A stretch of 64,000 bases of DNA from Axinella damicornis (Eukaryota > Porifera > Demospongiae > Axinellida > Axinellidae). The translations under genes and the position numbers were made by a program. Below the pieces are notes generated by a model. That model saw only the letters and a program-made list of their open reading frames with translations. It had not been told where the DNA came from and did no database searches. Location of the stretch: assembly GCA_963931865.1 (NCBI GenBank), contig OZ007508.1:19360762-19424761 (forward strand), written 5' to 3'. Shown here piece by piece: positions 34,124 to 47,629 of this stretch; positions within the stretch are counted from its first letter, which is position 1, and each line of letters begins with the position of its first letter.

Positions 34124-37100
34124 ATGGATCCATTGCAGAGCTCTTCTGTGGATGGCCATCCTCGCCTAGAAAGTGCTGGGTCCTCCTCTGCTGTTGGCGC
34201 AGAAGGGTATGCGACCGTAAAGCATGAGTATTTGTAGAGGTGGCCCGTTCTATCGCACTGTGAAGCAACCCCTGTTTGAATGGTAGTCAAGTGAATGTGT
34301 GCATGGTGCATGCGCAAAAAAAAGTCTACCACGTGGGGGTTGTGTGTGAGAGGACTGCTCTGTTGTTGGACCTTGGTGACTTGGATCTCAAGCTGTGCTA
34401 GTGTCACTGGACCTCGGAAGCGCGATGGTCGAGCTACAAATAAAGCACTATTCATCCACTCGTGACCTATCGTGCTTGCCACCCTCAAACATGAAATGCA
34501 CTGCACTATAATTCTAATTTGAAACTCTACACACTAGCTTTGAGATGACAGAACCTACTAGTGACATTTTAAGCTTACACTTCTAACTGGATAACTTGGC
34601 TACAGATTTGTGAAGCTTAAAAGCTTAACAGTTATGAATAATTTATAGGCTAGAGGAGACTCATGCCCAATTTTCCTTTTGACCTTTTAGTGGTTACAGT
34701 GTCAGGACTACAACACTGGAGGTGAAAAGCTTGCCACCACAAAATGTGACTTCTCTAGATGTGAAATCTCTAGGAGCTCCTAAAGTACCAGCACTCGATG
34801 TTAAAGTGGAAAATGGAAATGGTTCGGCACTAAATGGTCAATCAGTTGGTATAAGTAACACCCCGTCACTGCAGGTCAAGACACAAAGCATTACCAAAGT
34901 ACCTTCGCTGCAAGTAAAAAGTGGAGGAGTGAAAAAAGTTGAATCTTTAGCCCGTCTTCCTAGTTCCCTTCCAGTAATACCCTCGGCACTTGAAATCAAA
35001 ACAGAAGCAGTCTCTACAACTGGGCCTACAGTCACAAGCCCCGTACAGCAGCATAGCCCAGATGCTGGCATCCCCTCAACATCAGCTGGTAGCTTTGTTA
35101 CGACCCAGACGATAGGCAAAATTGACATTCCCGTAACAGTGACGGGCACCGGGTCAGTTACAGCTACCCCCATTGCATATACCAGTGCTGTCACGACAAC
35201 AGCGTCTACAACGACCACGACAGCTGCCCAGGATGGGATACCTGCTGGTCAAGATGCAAGCATCCTAGGAAAGAGAATTCGACGACAATCAACTAAGTAT
35301 GAAGACTATGAACAACAGGCGATGACAGTACGTCCTGTATATCAGTCAGATTCTGGAGAATGTTGTTTATCCGGCATACATGTAAGGGTGTGGTGTTCTC
35401 CCTTTCTACTAATCTGTAACTGTTTTCCTGAAGTGGTTTTGTAGCTGTTGTTTTGTGGTAGTCTGGTATATCTGCAGGGGTATTATCCCCTGTTGACCAA
35501 CCAGATAACCAACCAGCCTTCATGTTCAGTGACAGTTTGTTGTCATTGATAGCCATGCTAACCTAGTACCTACGCATATGTATAGTGTATACCTTGTGCA
35601 AAAGACTATTATTAGTCACTTGTTTTACTACTATCTACACATCTAAAATGCAGCTGTTGTGGTACCTGCCAGGCAGGCTCTTCTGTGTTTCAGTATCAAC
35701 TATGTCAGTTATCCTTGACAGACCAGTACTGTCGCTTATCTGTTTGTCCCAATAGCCGAAGCCCGTGGCGGGGTTGGATGACCTTCCCGGGAAAGGGGAG
35801 GGCAGGATGACCAATCAGCTTCAATTCATGCTCAAGAATGTTCTCCGGGTGTTGTGGAGAAACCACTACGCCTGGCCATTCCAGAAACCTGTCGATCCAG
35901 TCGCCCTTGGCATTCCAGTGAGTTCTACTGCTAGTCCCCATATAAAGTGCAAATTAGTATACATTTCAGTACTTACCTGCCTCTCTTGTCAGCTTCCCTC
36001 TAATGAGGTGAGAAATTACTTCCTCCTGCTTCAAGTAGGTGTTGATGCATAGTAGCCACAAACTTGTGGCATGATGCACATGTGACCTATAATGTTAAAC
36101 AGTTGAAGTATGTATACATATCAAATTCTTCTACTTCCTGTTCTTACATAACCGTTTTCTCTGGCAAGTGCTTATGGACTGCCCTTTGCAGCAATGTGGC
36201 ATGTATACATCTCATATACACATGAAAGCCTTCCAAACCCAAACATGATTACTAGGTCTGTAATAGATTTCTGTGGCTGGTACTGAACGTGGGACTTGTT
36301 GGTGCTGGTTAAGCCCCAGGCAGCACACGGCCTGGGAACGAGGCTAGTTAAGCCACTGCTTTAACTACTTTCTGTATCCTGACAACAGAACTTGGTTCAG
36401 TAGCACAAACATGAGTTGTGTATCCTATGCGTGAACAGAACACTTCCATCGTTACTCATGGAGCTAATTACCCGCTCCTGTCTCTTCTAATGAATCCCAA
36501 CTCACATCTCAGGACTACTTCAATATCGTGAAACGGCCAATGGACATGGGCACCATCAAGAAGAAGCTGGAACAGAACGTCTACCGTACAGCTAAGGAGT
36601 GCGTGGAGGACTTCAGACTCATGTTCAGCAACTGCTACCTCTACAACAAACCAACGGACGTGAGTGAAGTTGTCACTTTACTCTTGATATCCCAGGCCCC
36701 TCCACGACTGTGTACTACAAGTGTTCAAATGCTGGATGTGGCATTGGTGTGTCACTTGCGAGGTATCTGTGCTTCTGCTGCTGTAGTCTTGTCTTTAGAA
36801 GTGGGACCAATCTGTGGTACCGTGCATGACTGAGCCCTCTGTGGTACCATGCATGACTGGGAAGATTGCACCATTCGTGTCAAACCACGTGGGTGTCCCT
36901 TCCCACGTGCCAATGGACCGTTGAGTTGTGGAATGTCCCGATTTGTTGTGAAGTGTAAGATTAGTGTGTGCTGGTGATTGCTGTTGCATTAAACACAGGT
37001 AGGCATACTATAGGTCTAAGTTCACTCAGAAGCCTCACAGAGTAGTGTGCGCTTGCGCATATAGCGTGTCGCCCGCTTATCTACATGTGGATGAGGTTGG

Positions 37101-40100
37101 AGGAAGAGAGCTGTCTCAAGAAACGGACTTGTGTTCAATGATGTGTGCATCTCCAAACATCAAGGTGTTGCTCTGCACCCAATAGGACATAGTGATGATG
37201 TGCCAGGCTGTGGAGAAAGCCTTTGAACAGAAGCTCCAGGGCATACCCAGTCAGGTATGTAAGTACATTCATGGGTGTGTGGTTTGGATGGTTTGGTGAG
37301 CTACATGCATTGTTGTGGGAAATGAATACCTGCAGAGTTGACCTTGGAGTGTGGCTCCTGCCACTGGGAGTGTATCTTTGTGTCTATCAATGGCTGCTGA
37401 TGTCATTGTGTGTTCATATCCTCGTTCCAAGACAGTTCCCTCTCCATTGATTGTACAATAGCAGAGGGAAACCCTGGTCATATGCTAGTCACATGCTGAT
37501 GTCATGGTCACAACCCCGTGCTACTGATCATGTCTCATATCCCACTGTGTAGGAAGTTGAAGTTGCCCTACCTCAGAAGGGAATCAAGAAAGGCGCTGCA
37601 AGAGGCTGTCCGAAGAAAGCCAAGCTTGCCTCCGCAGTGACCCAGGCTATACCCACGAGTACTGCACAGTCCCCAGTGACTTCCCAGACTATTTTGCCGC
37701 CAATTGGTATGCTTGTACACCCAGCAGTATCTGTGGCTGCCTCCCCCTCCCCTCTCCTCTCAACGCAGACCATGGCGTCTACCAATGCAACTCCGGTCAC
37801 TGTGCTACCAGGATCTGTTGTGTCGACTGTGAACAAGGTGAATTGGATCTAGCATGGCAACTGCAACACACTTACTAGGCAGTTGATTATTCCCTCTCTT
37901 AGCACTTAACATACTGGTTCACTGAGCTGCTGTGACCTTGCGACCTCCAATTCCTCACCTTAGGCTCGACGTGGTGTCAAGCGCCAGGCTGACACTACTA
38001 CTCCCTCGAGTGGTCAGCCCAGCCCGAGCTCTGCCACGCCTGGTCCTCCCCTGCCACTTGTCCCTCAGAGGAGAGAGTCCACCCGGCAGGTCAAGAGACC
38101 CAAGATGGACCTCCCCGGGGAGACCAACTATCCTGTATTGGTAAGTGGGGCCTGCCTGGTGGCGGTGTGTTAATACAGTTTGTATTGGGGTGGGAAGCTA
38201 TGTGTTTATACTTCATGCATCCATATATCAATATTTCTCTGTGGGTGCGTGCGTCCGGGACTACACTAGTGATGCGTGATCTTCGTACTTGTTAATGTAC
38301 TGGCAAGATGTCTGGATACTGAGACTCAATCACACATGTACCAGGCTATTGGTATACCAGAGGAAGCAGCTATGCTGGACTAGACTGGGCACTGGAGATT
38401 GATCTTGACCTTGAACGTGCCTGGAAGCCCACTACTGAGATGTCCAAGAAGCTCTATCTTGAAAGGGGTCTATCTTGGATCTCTTTCGAGAATTCACTAA
38501 CTTTGTTCTCTGGCCACAAACGATTTCCAGTCCATAGCTTGTATTCGACTTCACCAAACAATTAGTGATTGCTATATACTCTGTCCCTGCTCTCCTTCGC
38601 CACGTCGAACTCAGACTTCAGAGCTTTGGCTCAAAAGACACTACCCTGACTGCCTTTTTCCCATCCTTATAACGACCTTCAAACAACTCACACTACTGTT
38701 CGTACGGCTGCCCTTCACAGGAGAAACTACCCGTGCATGTGTCATGTGTGTCAGGCTCGCGCCACAATGTATTACATTCCCCTGGTTATTAGGACGAGCC
38801 TGAGCAAGCCCCACATAGTCGTGCTCTTCAGGATGTCCGTCCAGTTAGTGTCTGTCCGATTTAGCGTATGACCGTATATCCAAGTGGAAAATCATAATGT
38901 TGTGCCGCCCGCCCGCGTGCTGGATCGGCAACGCGTACAAGTCGCCTGCACGACAGTACCGAGTAGAGCCTGCTACGCTTTACGCCGGACAATGCTACAA
39001 ACTACGTAGCTACTACAGACTTCCAGAGGTCAGCTGGAGGGAGAGATTCGCTCAGCAACTTGGGGTGCTCCTCTCAGGTACAGTGTAGCCTCGTCCCCAG
39101 TCCCACGCTCATCTTTTCGTTGCTTGCCGTACGTACGTCGCTTGCAGTATAGTATAGGGCAAGCAAGGAAAAGCTGGGCGTGGGACTGGGAACGAGGCTA
39201 CCTATACCACGAACTTGAAACTGCAGCTGACTTCATGACGAACGACAATATAATTGGCTACATAGCTGGCTCCACCCCCAGCTTCCCTTATTAGCTGTGC
39301 CGGGCCTCCCAGCCTACGATCACTCAGAGAATGATTATTGGCATGAAGTACGTCAGTTTGTCAGGCAAGCCCCACAATGCCCTAGTATCATACCAAGTGC
39401 ACACAGACTTTGCCAACTCATGCTGGTTGCCCAAACTGGAGCATGGATCCATGTGCTGGTTTATCAGTGCCTGATTTTAGCTTCAATGTGAGACCTTGTT
39501 CTGACAGAGAGCTAGCTATTAGCATATTAGCACACTATGTGCAGACAGGTGGCCACTGTGAACACCAGCTGTCCTGCTGTGTAGTTGCTGGCTTCCCAGT
39601 AGTACAAATGGAAGGTGTAAATGAACCAGAAGGAAGCCTGTTGTCACAACAAGGAGGGGCACATCTGGTCCTTAAGATCCCTTCTCTCCTCCTCTCCCTA
39701 GACAAAGAAAGACCCATTGTCTGTCTCACTGAAGTTTTGTAGTGGGATTCTGAAGGAGATGCTCTCCAAGAAACATTCAGTAAGCTGGGTCACTTGGACT
39801 TTGGTTCAGTGGACACTTCTAATTGATGCCCATCATGTTTGATGATCTGTAGGCATATGCGTGGCCATTCTATCACCCAGTGGATGCTTCAGCTCTGGGT
39901 CTCCATGACTACCATGACATCATAAAGAAACCGATGGACATGGGAACTATAAAGGTATGTACTGAATCAATCCATGTGTATCCTTTATGAGTGTAGCATG
40001 CAGGCATTTATGTCCTTTGGGGATAGTTGAGGGGAGCAAGAGGACTGCACGTCTTACTCAACCGGGTGTCATCAAATTGATTGCAGTGCCAGAAGGTCCA

Positions 40101-43100
40101 AGGGTTGTACATGACTCACAGCAGTCCTGTAGTGTGGGGCTCGCTCACAGATAACTGAAAGTTTACACTGTCGCGCACTCCCCCCTAACCCCTGCAGAAT
40201 AAGCTGGAGGACAGAGAGTACAACAGCGGGAGCGAGTTTGCAGCCGACGTCCGGATGATGTTCACTAACTGCTACAAGTACAATCCTCCGGAACACGAAA
40301 TTGTGAAGATGGGCAGGAAATTGCAGGTTAGAAGCACTGGACGAACACCCATTGCAAGACTAGGCATTGGCAATGTGATTAGAATTAAGAGGTGACCACT
40401 TGTACATTTTTTGAAATTAGACGTTTTTGCAAACTCGTATTTTCAAAACTACATTAACAACTTGTTAGGGAGGGGGAGGGCATTGCCATCACTGCTGACA
40501 TAACAGTTGACTATAAATCACCAATGCCTATTCAAGACTTGCCTTGCAAATCTTGGCCAAAGGCCACTCTAACTTGGGAAAGAAGTGCCTGTCATATCTC
40601 TAGATGGACGAATTAGTTGCATGCTAGTGTAGCCATCACTGCTGGCATAACAGTCGAGTGTAAATCACCAATGTCTATCCCAGACTTGCAAATACAGTCT
40701 ACGTTGCTTTGCTACACTCGCCAAAGATCACTCTAAATTGCAAAAGAAGCCCCTTTCATATTTCTAGATGGGAAAGTGTGTTGCTAGTACTGCAGCCGAT
40801 AACACTACTCATCCCTGGATGGTTTCCTCTCTCATCCCCGGATGGTTTCCTCTCTCAGGAAGTGTTTGAGCTTCGCTATGCCAGAATGCCAGAAGAACCC
40901 CCTACTCCAGTGAAGACACCCTTAGGTTCAAAATTAAAGAAAATTAGAGGGATTTCCTCAGAGTCCTCAGATGAGAGCAGCGCAGAAGATACCGACAGCA
41001 GCAGCAGCGAGGAATCAGAAAGCGAGTCTGAGAGAGCCAACCAGCTTAGCTATCTGCAGAAGCAGGTGAGGATGTTAGAGCTATTACTCTCTCCATTGTG
41101 ATTCAAGTTCAAGTTCCCAACACCTGACCTTGTTATTATGTCACTGTCATTGGTGCATCACTGTACATGTATATGATGTCATCATCACATCACAGTATAT
41201 GATGTCATCATCACATCACGGTGTTTATGTATATACCCTCAGGTGATGATAGTTCATCAACAGCTGGCAGCCCTCACTGGCAAACCCAAGAAGAAGAGAA
41301 AGGCTATTGCAGCTTTGGCTATGTCCATGAACAAACTGGACGAAAATGACCCTCTCTTCTCGCCAAACTTGTCACCTGCTCCGCCTAAGAAGAAGCCAAA
41401 GAAGAAGACAGTCAAGGAGCCAGTGGTTGTGCCAGCAAAGAAACCGCCCACTTCCACCATCAGCAAAGTGGTGAAGCAGACACCTCAACCCAAGAAGACT
41501 GCTGCTACCAGCAAGTGCGTGCCCTCTTCATCCAAAATTATTGTACATGTTGCCAAGCATTCACACCTAGGTTTGTAGCTTTGTTCCCAGGCCTTCTATA
41601 CCTCCCGTTTTTGATCACTTACTGTGTGCAAAAACAGAGGGAGAAGACCCCGGGAATCTACTAGCCCCCCTCCCCGGGAATGGGGCTGGTATCTGCTGTA
41701 AGAGAGTGCATTATACTAGGTTTGCTGCACTGACTAATCCATGCTGCTCATACCACCACACATTCACTCATCATCCAGGTCTGCTCCTAAGAAGCGTCCC
41801 CTGGGTGGATATGCCAGCAGTGATGATGAGGATGCGAGACCCATGACCTACGATGAGAAGAGACAGCTCAGCCTGGACATCAACAAGCTGCCGGGTGAGT
41901 TGATTGCTGTCCACATAGCTGTGCCTCTGTCCTACCCCACAATGAACATCACCCAGAGATCATGGATCATCCCTCACTCCCCCTCCCAGGTGAGAAGCTG
42001 GGCCGTGTTGTGCACATCATCCAACTGAGGGAGCCAACACTGAAGGACAGCAGTCCAGACGAGATTGAGATAGATTTTGAGACTCTCAAACCCTCCACTC
42101 TGAGAGAGCTAGAGAAATACGTCAACTCGGTGCTCAGAAAGCAGAAGAGACCCTCCAGTGAGTTTGTCACGGTGATCCTTGACTGATGAGCAGAGAATTG
42201 TGGTTACCCAGCACTCCTTCCAACCCCTTTGACCTTGACTTGCACGCACACACCTACACAGTACAAAAATCAAAGGATCCTGCAGCAGAGGCTGCCAAAA
42301 AGAAGGCAGAACTTGAGAAGAGACTAGAGGTGTGTGTAGCATCCGTGTGGTTGTGTGTTACATGCTGGCTCTGAGCTCCATCCGTATGGATGCCTTGTGT
42401 TGAGGTTGGTGTGGTCACAGACTCATTCACCTTGTATTCCCTTCTCCCCACAACAGGATGTCAGTGGTAAATTGAGTGGCAAAATAAAGCAGAAATCCAA
42501 ATCCAAAGGTGGGTCTCATCAAATACCTCAGTTGCATGGATGCATACGGACAGGGATGGCATCGCTGGGAAGAATGATCCTCACACACATCTTCCTCACA
42601 CCCCGTAGGGAGTGAGGGGCTTGGCTCAGCCCTGGAACCAATGTCCTCCCGCCTCAGTGCTAGCAGCAGCAGCTCTGAGGACAGTGACGATGAATCCAGC
42701 TCTTCTGGGTCCGGTTCCAGTACCAGCTCCAGCAGCGACTCAGAACCAGGTCGAGGATGAGAGACGTTAAAATACTTTAGCTCCTCAACAACTCACCTCT
42801 CTCAGTCACTGGACTCCGTTTTCTTAATTTCTACAGCATTCTGCTCTCTGTATCATTGATTTCTTTTCTTCTCACTCCTCCCTCTCTCACTTCTTGGGGC
42901 ACACTGAATGTCTTCGCCCTAAGCATATGTATCCCCAAATGGTACATCTAATCTTCCTCGTGATTGCTTCATGCTTCGTGGCTTTGCAGTGCAAAATTAG
43001 GCTACATGCTAATTTGACACACCAGTCGATTATAGCTATGAGTTAATTTGCTGCATTATTTATTATTTATTATCTGCCACTTTTACCAGTTAATGTTGGC

Positions 43101-44244
43101 CACCTGTTTTCAATCACTCAGATTCTGGCAGTTTATTTATTCCCTGTATGTCAAGTTCTATTTCTTATCGAAATTCATTGTTGATTCTTACTCTTACGTT
43201 TCTGATTTCTGATTTCTTATGCGTGACTGCAGTGTGATGTGTATATATGTGAACTGATATCGGTTTGCTGTCTGTTGCTGTGCTCTAAATAGAGAAGTAG
43301 AGTAAAGCTCAACACGGAGTGAACTTTTTCCTTCTTGTTCTCTGTTTAGACGTGCGCAAGTTGAACAACAAACGCAAACCGGTATCAGCCACTAAGGTTT
43401 GACTTCCTGTTTGTGTGTGCGTGTGTACTATGTTCTTGGAAGTGGTGATGTAATGTGTACATATCCATATATGGTAATGGTGTGATTGAGCATGTGATGG
43501 TAGTGTGACTTGACAGGCATTGATAAACACAGAGACCTTGTACATTATGTAGTTGAGTCAGCAGTACTCAGCCTGTAAGCCTGTAGAATTGAATGTGCAG
43601 TTCTTGCATGTACTGTACATGGTTGAATCAGCACTATAGTGTCCAGGTGATCTTGGCAGATGCCTTGGCCAATTCCAGCTTTCAGTTACACTGCCTCTAT
43701 GGAAGCAAATATCTCCTGCAGATGGGATTACAGGTCTACTGTACAGCCACATTGCTAGTGCTTGTGTGGTACTGGAGAGCCTAGTTCCTGGCCGCATGGG
43801 AATGAGGCTAGGTCTAGAAGAGCCGCTATGAGCCATAGTATTACAAGCCCTTGTTACTGCCTGTGCCGCTATGAGTCATAGTATTACAAGCCCTTGCTAT
43901 GTCTGTGCCGCTATGAGCCATAGTATTACAAGCCCTTGTTACTGCCTGTGCCACTATGAGCAATAGAAATATTACAAGCCCTTGTTACTTCAATACAGTA
44001 TGGACTATACAGTCCAGTCAGCACGAGTGTTCAAGGTGATCTCACCATTGCATGGCCGATTATACTCTCAGTGATACCAGTTGAAGGGTTAGGGTCATGC
44101 AGCCTAAGTTGATAGTCACCCAATTCCTTTTGAGCCTGGACTGCTGAGGAATAGCCTACACGTAGACCAGAGGAGAGAGCCTGGTACCAGTCCTTTTCCT
44201 TTTTGAGCAAAACAGGACGAGGGGGAGAGCCTAGTAAAAGTAAA

Positions 44245-44275
<31 letters not shown>

Positions 44276-46506
44276 CCTTTTCAGCCTGGCCTGCTGAGGA
44301 ATGATCTGATGTAAGAAGCTCCTTGTGCTCCACCATTCTCCTTTGCAGCCAGCTGCCACTGCAGTCAAGCACACTCCAGCAGTTGACATCATTGGTGAGG
44401 TTAAAGTACAGTGTTCCATGCTAGGTGGATGACGGAGACTAGCCAGTGCTCACACTCATCCCACACCTGTGTCAGTGTTCCATGCTAGGTGGATCAGGGT
44501 CTGGGACTGAGACTAGCCAGTGCTCACACTCATCCCACACCTGTGCCAGCGTTCCATGCTAGGTGGATCAAGGGACTAGCCAATGCTCACACTCATCCCA
44601 CACCTGTGCCAGCGTTCCGTGCTAGGTGGATCAGGGTCTGGGACTGAGACTAGCCAGTGCTCACACTCATCCCACACCTGTGCCAGCGTTCCATGCTAGG
44701 TGGATCAGGGGACTAGCCAATGCTCACACTCATCCCACACCTGTGCCAGCGTTCCGTGCTAGGTGGATCAGGGTCTGGGACTGAGACTAGCCAGTGCTCA
44801 CACTCATCCCACACCTGTGTCAGTGTTCCATGCTAGGTGGATCAGGGGAGACTAGCCAGCGCTCACACTCATCCCACACCTGTGTCAGTGTTCCGTGCTA
44901 GGTGGATCAGGGTCTGGGACTGAGACTAGCCAGTGCTCATGCTCTGTAGTGTACATGGAATGTGGATACCTCTTTGCCCCATATACTCACTACGCTACTG
45001 TATGTATCCTGCACATGACAGAGTGCTAGGTGCTTGCATGTACACAGATCAACGTGTATTTGTTAATCACATTCCAACACTTACATCAAAGAGAATCGAT
45101 ACCTTATTGAGTGAAATATTTCCATTCCTGGTTGTAGAGCAATGCTACAGGTGTTGGTGATTGTGGGGGTTCTGTCATTTGTCCATTAAATTGGCCACAT
45201 CCACAAGTGCAATATAGCCCATTTACCCCTCCAACAGGTCGGAAGGTGTCCTCTCCCCCCCTCGCCCTCCCAACTCCCACTCCTCCCATATCCACCTCAA
45301 CTGCTGCTTTAATGGCCCCACCCAAGAAAGCGCTTCCACACCCCTCTGCCGCATCCATCCTCTCCTCCCTCACCGCACCGACTCCCACGCCGTCCCCGGC
45401 TACCCTATCCCCAGTGACCATCCCACCACCAAGGAAGAGCCCTCCACCCACACCCTCAAGTCCAGAGCTGGAACTTCAGAGCTCCCAGGTCCCTCGGAAG
45501 TCAGCCATTCCCTCTGCCAACACAAGCTTCGAGCAGTTCAGGAAGCAAGCACTGCAGAAGTCAGAGAGGGTGAGTAGTCATGTGTAGTGTGGCCTCAGAA
45601 CTATAACGTTGCTTCCATACCATACCCGCAGTGGACTTACACATACAGAGCTGCTCGTCCTTTGTAGTAGCCTCATTCCCAGACCACTACCAAATCTGGG
45701 AATCATGTCTACAAAGCAAGTTTGTTGACAAAAGGCACCAGCATCGAGTTTGTATGGACATGGTAGTGCATGAGCGTGTCACTTCTAAATCTAGTTCTTT
45801 CCGATAAAACTAGTCTCCATCCACAGAGACCACAAACGAAAGGCTAATGACAACTTTTCATGATCCGGTTCCCTATTCCTCAGGAGCGGCAGGCTAAGCA
45901 GCAGGAAGAACAGAGAAGACAGCAACGGAAGCAGGTGGAGCAGGAGGTGCTCAAGAAGAAGGAGGACGAAGCCAGGTAGGTTGGCTCCTTTCTGAAACTA
46001 ACCATCTTCAACCTCCTGGCAATGTTTAAACATTTATGGGAATGATGTGTACACACGCATACCCAAGGGGGTCACCAACCCAGGTGGGTGTGTGTGTGAA
46101 CGATGCCTAGCAAGGGGCCTCGCACTTACACACCTCACATCTACACACACTCTTCACACACTGCAGGGAGCACAGTGAGCACTTTGCGGTTGAGCAGGAG
46201 GAACGGGAGAAAGAGGAGGCACACGCCAAGAAGCAGCAGCTGGCTGAGAGGTTGAGGCTCAGAGAGGAGCAGAGGAAGAGAAGAGAGGCGGTAAGGGGAT
46301 TCGATCAGAACTCAAGCTTACCTGATCATGAGGATGTGAAATACTAAAATAGCTATGTGATCCATCAGTGTAACATCTGTACACACACACACACTCACAC
46401 ACACACACACTCACACACACACACACACACACAGATGTCTGCTCAGATCAACATGACCCAGCAGAGTGACATCATGAGTCAGTTTGAAATGGAAACATTC
46501 ACGTGA
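34124..46506 (+). CDS. BRD4: BET-family bromodomain protein, BRD4 long-form type
   Basis: Reads acetylated histones and recruits P-TEFb. Twenty-three exons: 34124-34206, 34691-35327, 35756-35917, 36513-36659, 37186-37254, 37553-37837, 37964-38140, 39702-39779, 39853-39954, 40198-40326, 40859-41065, 41243-41514, 41779-41894, 41990-42157, 42262-42329, 42457-42508, 42609-42749, 43350-43396, 44349-44394, 45238-45569, 45884-45975, 46167-46290, 46435-46506; sum 3606 nt, 1201 residues. Bromodomain 1 about 250-360 (WPF shelf in AWPFQKPVD, acetyl-lysine Asn in NCYLYNKP), bromodomain 2 about 525-635 ([17 protein letters not shown]), coiled motif B ([20 protein letters not shown]), NET domain about 784-880 ([40 protein letters not shown]), Ser/Asp-rich stretch, and a final P-TEFb motif ([14 protein letters not shown] ... 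[20 protein letters not shown]). The N-terminal extension of 240 residues is much longer than in vertebrate BRD4. Probably the single pro-orthologue of BRD2/3/4. Confidence 0.93.
38141..39701. other. Long BET intron 7 with unassigned sequence
   Basis: The 1.56-kb intron between the spacer and bromodomain 2 exons contains one palindromic element (39088-39201) and otherwise unique-looking sequence with short open frames I cannot identify. Confidence 0.5.
40800..40858 (+). repeat. Duplicated 3' splice site region before BET exon 11
   Basis: The 23-base block ATCCCTGGATGGTTTCCTCT plus CTC occurs twice in tandem, the second copy ending in the used acceptor AG at 40857-40858. The polypyrimidine tract is thus doubled. 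Confidence 0.8.
42609..42760 (+). CDS. BRD4: Alternative last exon giving a short BET isoform
   Basis: If the donor at 42750 is not used the frame continues for four codons (PGRG) to a TGA at 42758-42760, giving about 967 residues ending just after the Ser/Asp-rich region. This mimics the short BRD4 isoform, which lacks the P-TEFb motif. The donor (GTCGAG) is weak. Whether the isoform is made is inference. Confidence 0.55.
43812..43985 (+). repeat. Tandem repeat, 4 copies of about 45 bases
   Basis: Units contain GCCGCTATGAGCCATAGTAT followed by TACAAGCCCTTG. In BET intron 18. Confidence 0.85.
44245..44273 (+). repeat. Homopolymer run of 29 G
   Basis: Uninterrupted G run in BET intron 18; true length is uncertain in any assembly. 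Confidence 0.9.
44395..44940 (+). repeat. Minisatellite in BET intron 19
   Basis: About seven copies of a 65-92-base unit containing GTTCCATGCTAGGTGGATCA and CTCACACTCATCCCACACCT, with and without a GGGTCTGGGACTGAGA insert, beginning a few bases after the donor of exon 44349-44394. Confidence 0.9.
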
Positions 46507-47629
46507 ATCAGAGACCATTATTACTCTGTGACAAACTGATCCACAATTATTTTATTGTTCGCCATAGGAGCCAATTTTCAGCAATTTTATTGTGTATTTA
46601 TTAGTCACTGCAAAATAACATTCCACGATGAACCACTCATTTCACCAAATATGTCAACTGCTTGTGCGAGATAAACTCCAAATGTTCTTCAAAAGGGACA
46701 GCTCTTCAATGTTGTTGCCTGGATACAATTTTATGGACTATATTCTTGTGTATCCATGGACGATAGAGCGATAATAGAGCGTGCACTCTATTATCTATCC
46801 ATGCATGGTGTATCTTAGCCCCCTTCATGTATCCGTGCTATCTTCAGAAATTAACAGCTGGGTGAGAATACTCAATTTCAGAGTATTCCAGTTCCAACTG
46901 CACATATGCTGACCTTGTATATGATGTCATCGGTGTACGACGCCATCAGTATACGTCATGTCACTGCTCGAGCACAAGCTTGAGGCGATCCTCGCACCTT
47001 TCTGTGCAAGTGACAAAAAGCTGTCTCTCACTCACTACTTCCTATCAGGTCTACTAGCCTCCTGTCTCTCACTCACTAGCTCCTATCAGGGTCTACTAGC
47101 CTCCTGTCTCTCACTCACTAGCTCCTATCAGGGTCTACTAGCCTCCTGTCTCTCACTCACTAGTTCCTATCAGGGTCTAGCTATAGTATATAGCCCTGCA
47201 GGACTAAATTTGCTGCCTTATGACTGAACAACATGCGGTTTATGATCCCTATAAATTATTAGAAGCACATAATTATATTATTGGTATGCAACAGTTACTA
47301 GGATGTGAAACATCAATAAATTACTACCCACAACTTGGCTTTACAATAAGAGATCTGACGCTGCACAGGAGATGCCAACGCAAGAGAGCCTTTGAGGCAC
47401 GACACAAAAGAGTTGCACATACACCGACAGACTGCTGTTCATGCTACAACTTGATCAGTGATCTCTCAACCTGTGAAGAGCAACAAAGTTTAAGGTTACA
47501 GGATGGTCGCCGTAGGCATGTCAAATGTACACATTTCTTGCACATAGAAATCAACAAATACCTCCATTGCAGGTTCTCACTGGAAGTGCAGTGAGCTGGT
47601 TACGGGTCCCAACTGACTGTTTGCATATT
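46507..47629. other. Intergenic region between BET and RALGPS 3' ends
   Basis: Holds the BET 3'UTR, the 42-bp tandem repeat and an unassigned open frame (47220-47594, plus). The frame is AT-rich with no recognisable domain and is probably not a gene. Confidence 0.5.
47036..47178 (+). repeat. 42-bp tandem repeat, about 3.5 units
   Basis: Units contain GTCTACTAGCCTCCTGTCTC then TCACTCACTAGCTCCTATCA. Lies between the BET and RALGPS 3' ends. Confidence 0.9.

Noticed and set aside
47220..47594. 124-codon open frame between BET and RALGPS
   Set aside because: No recognisable domain, AT-rich, no splice or promoter context; likely chance or an old repeat.
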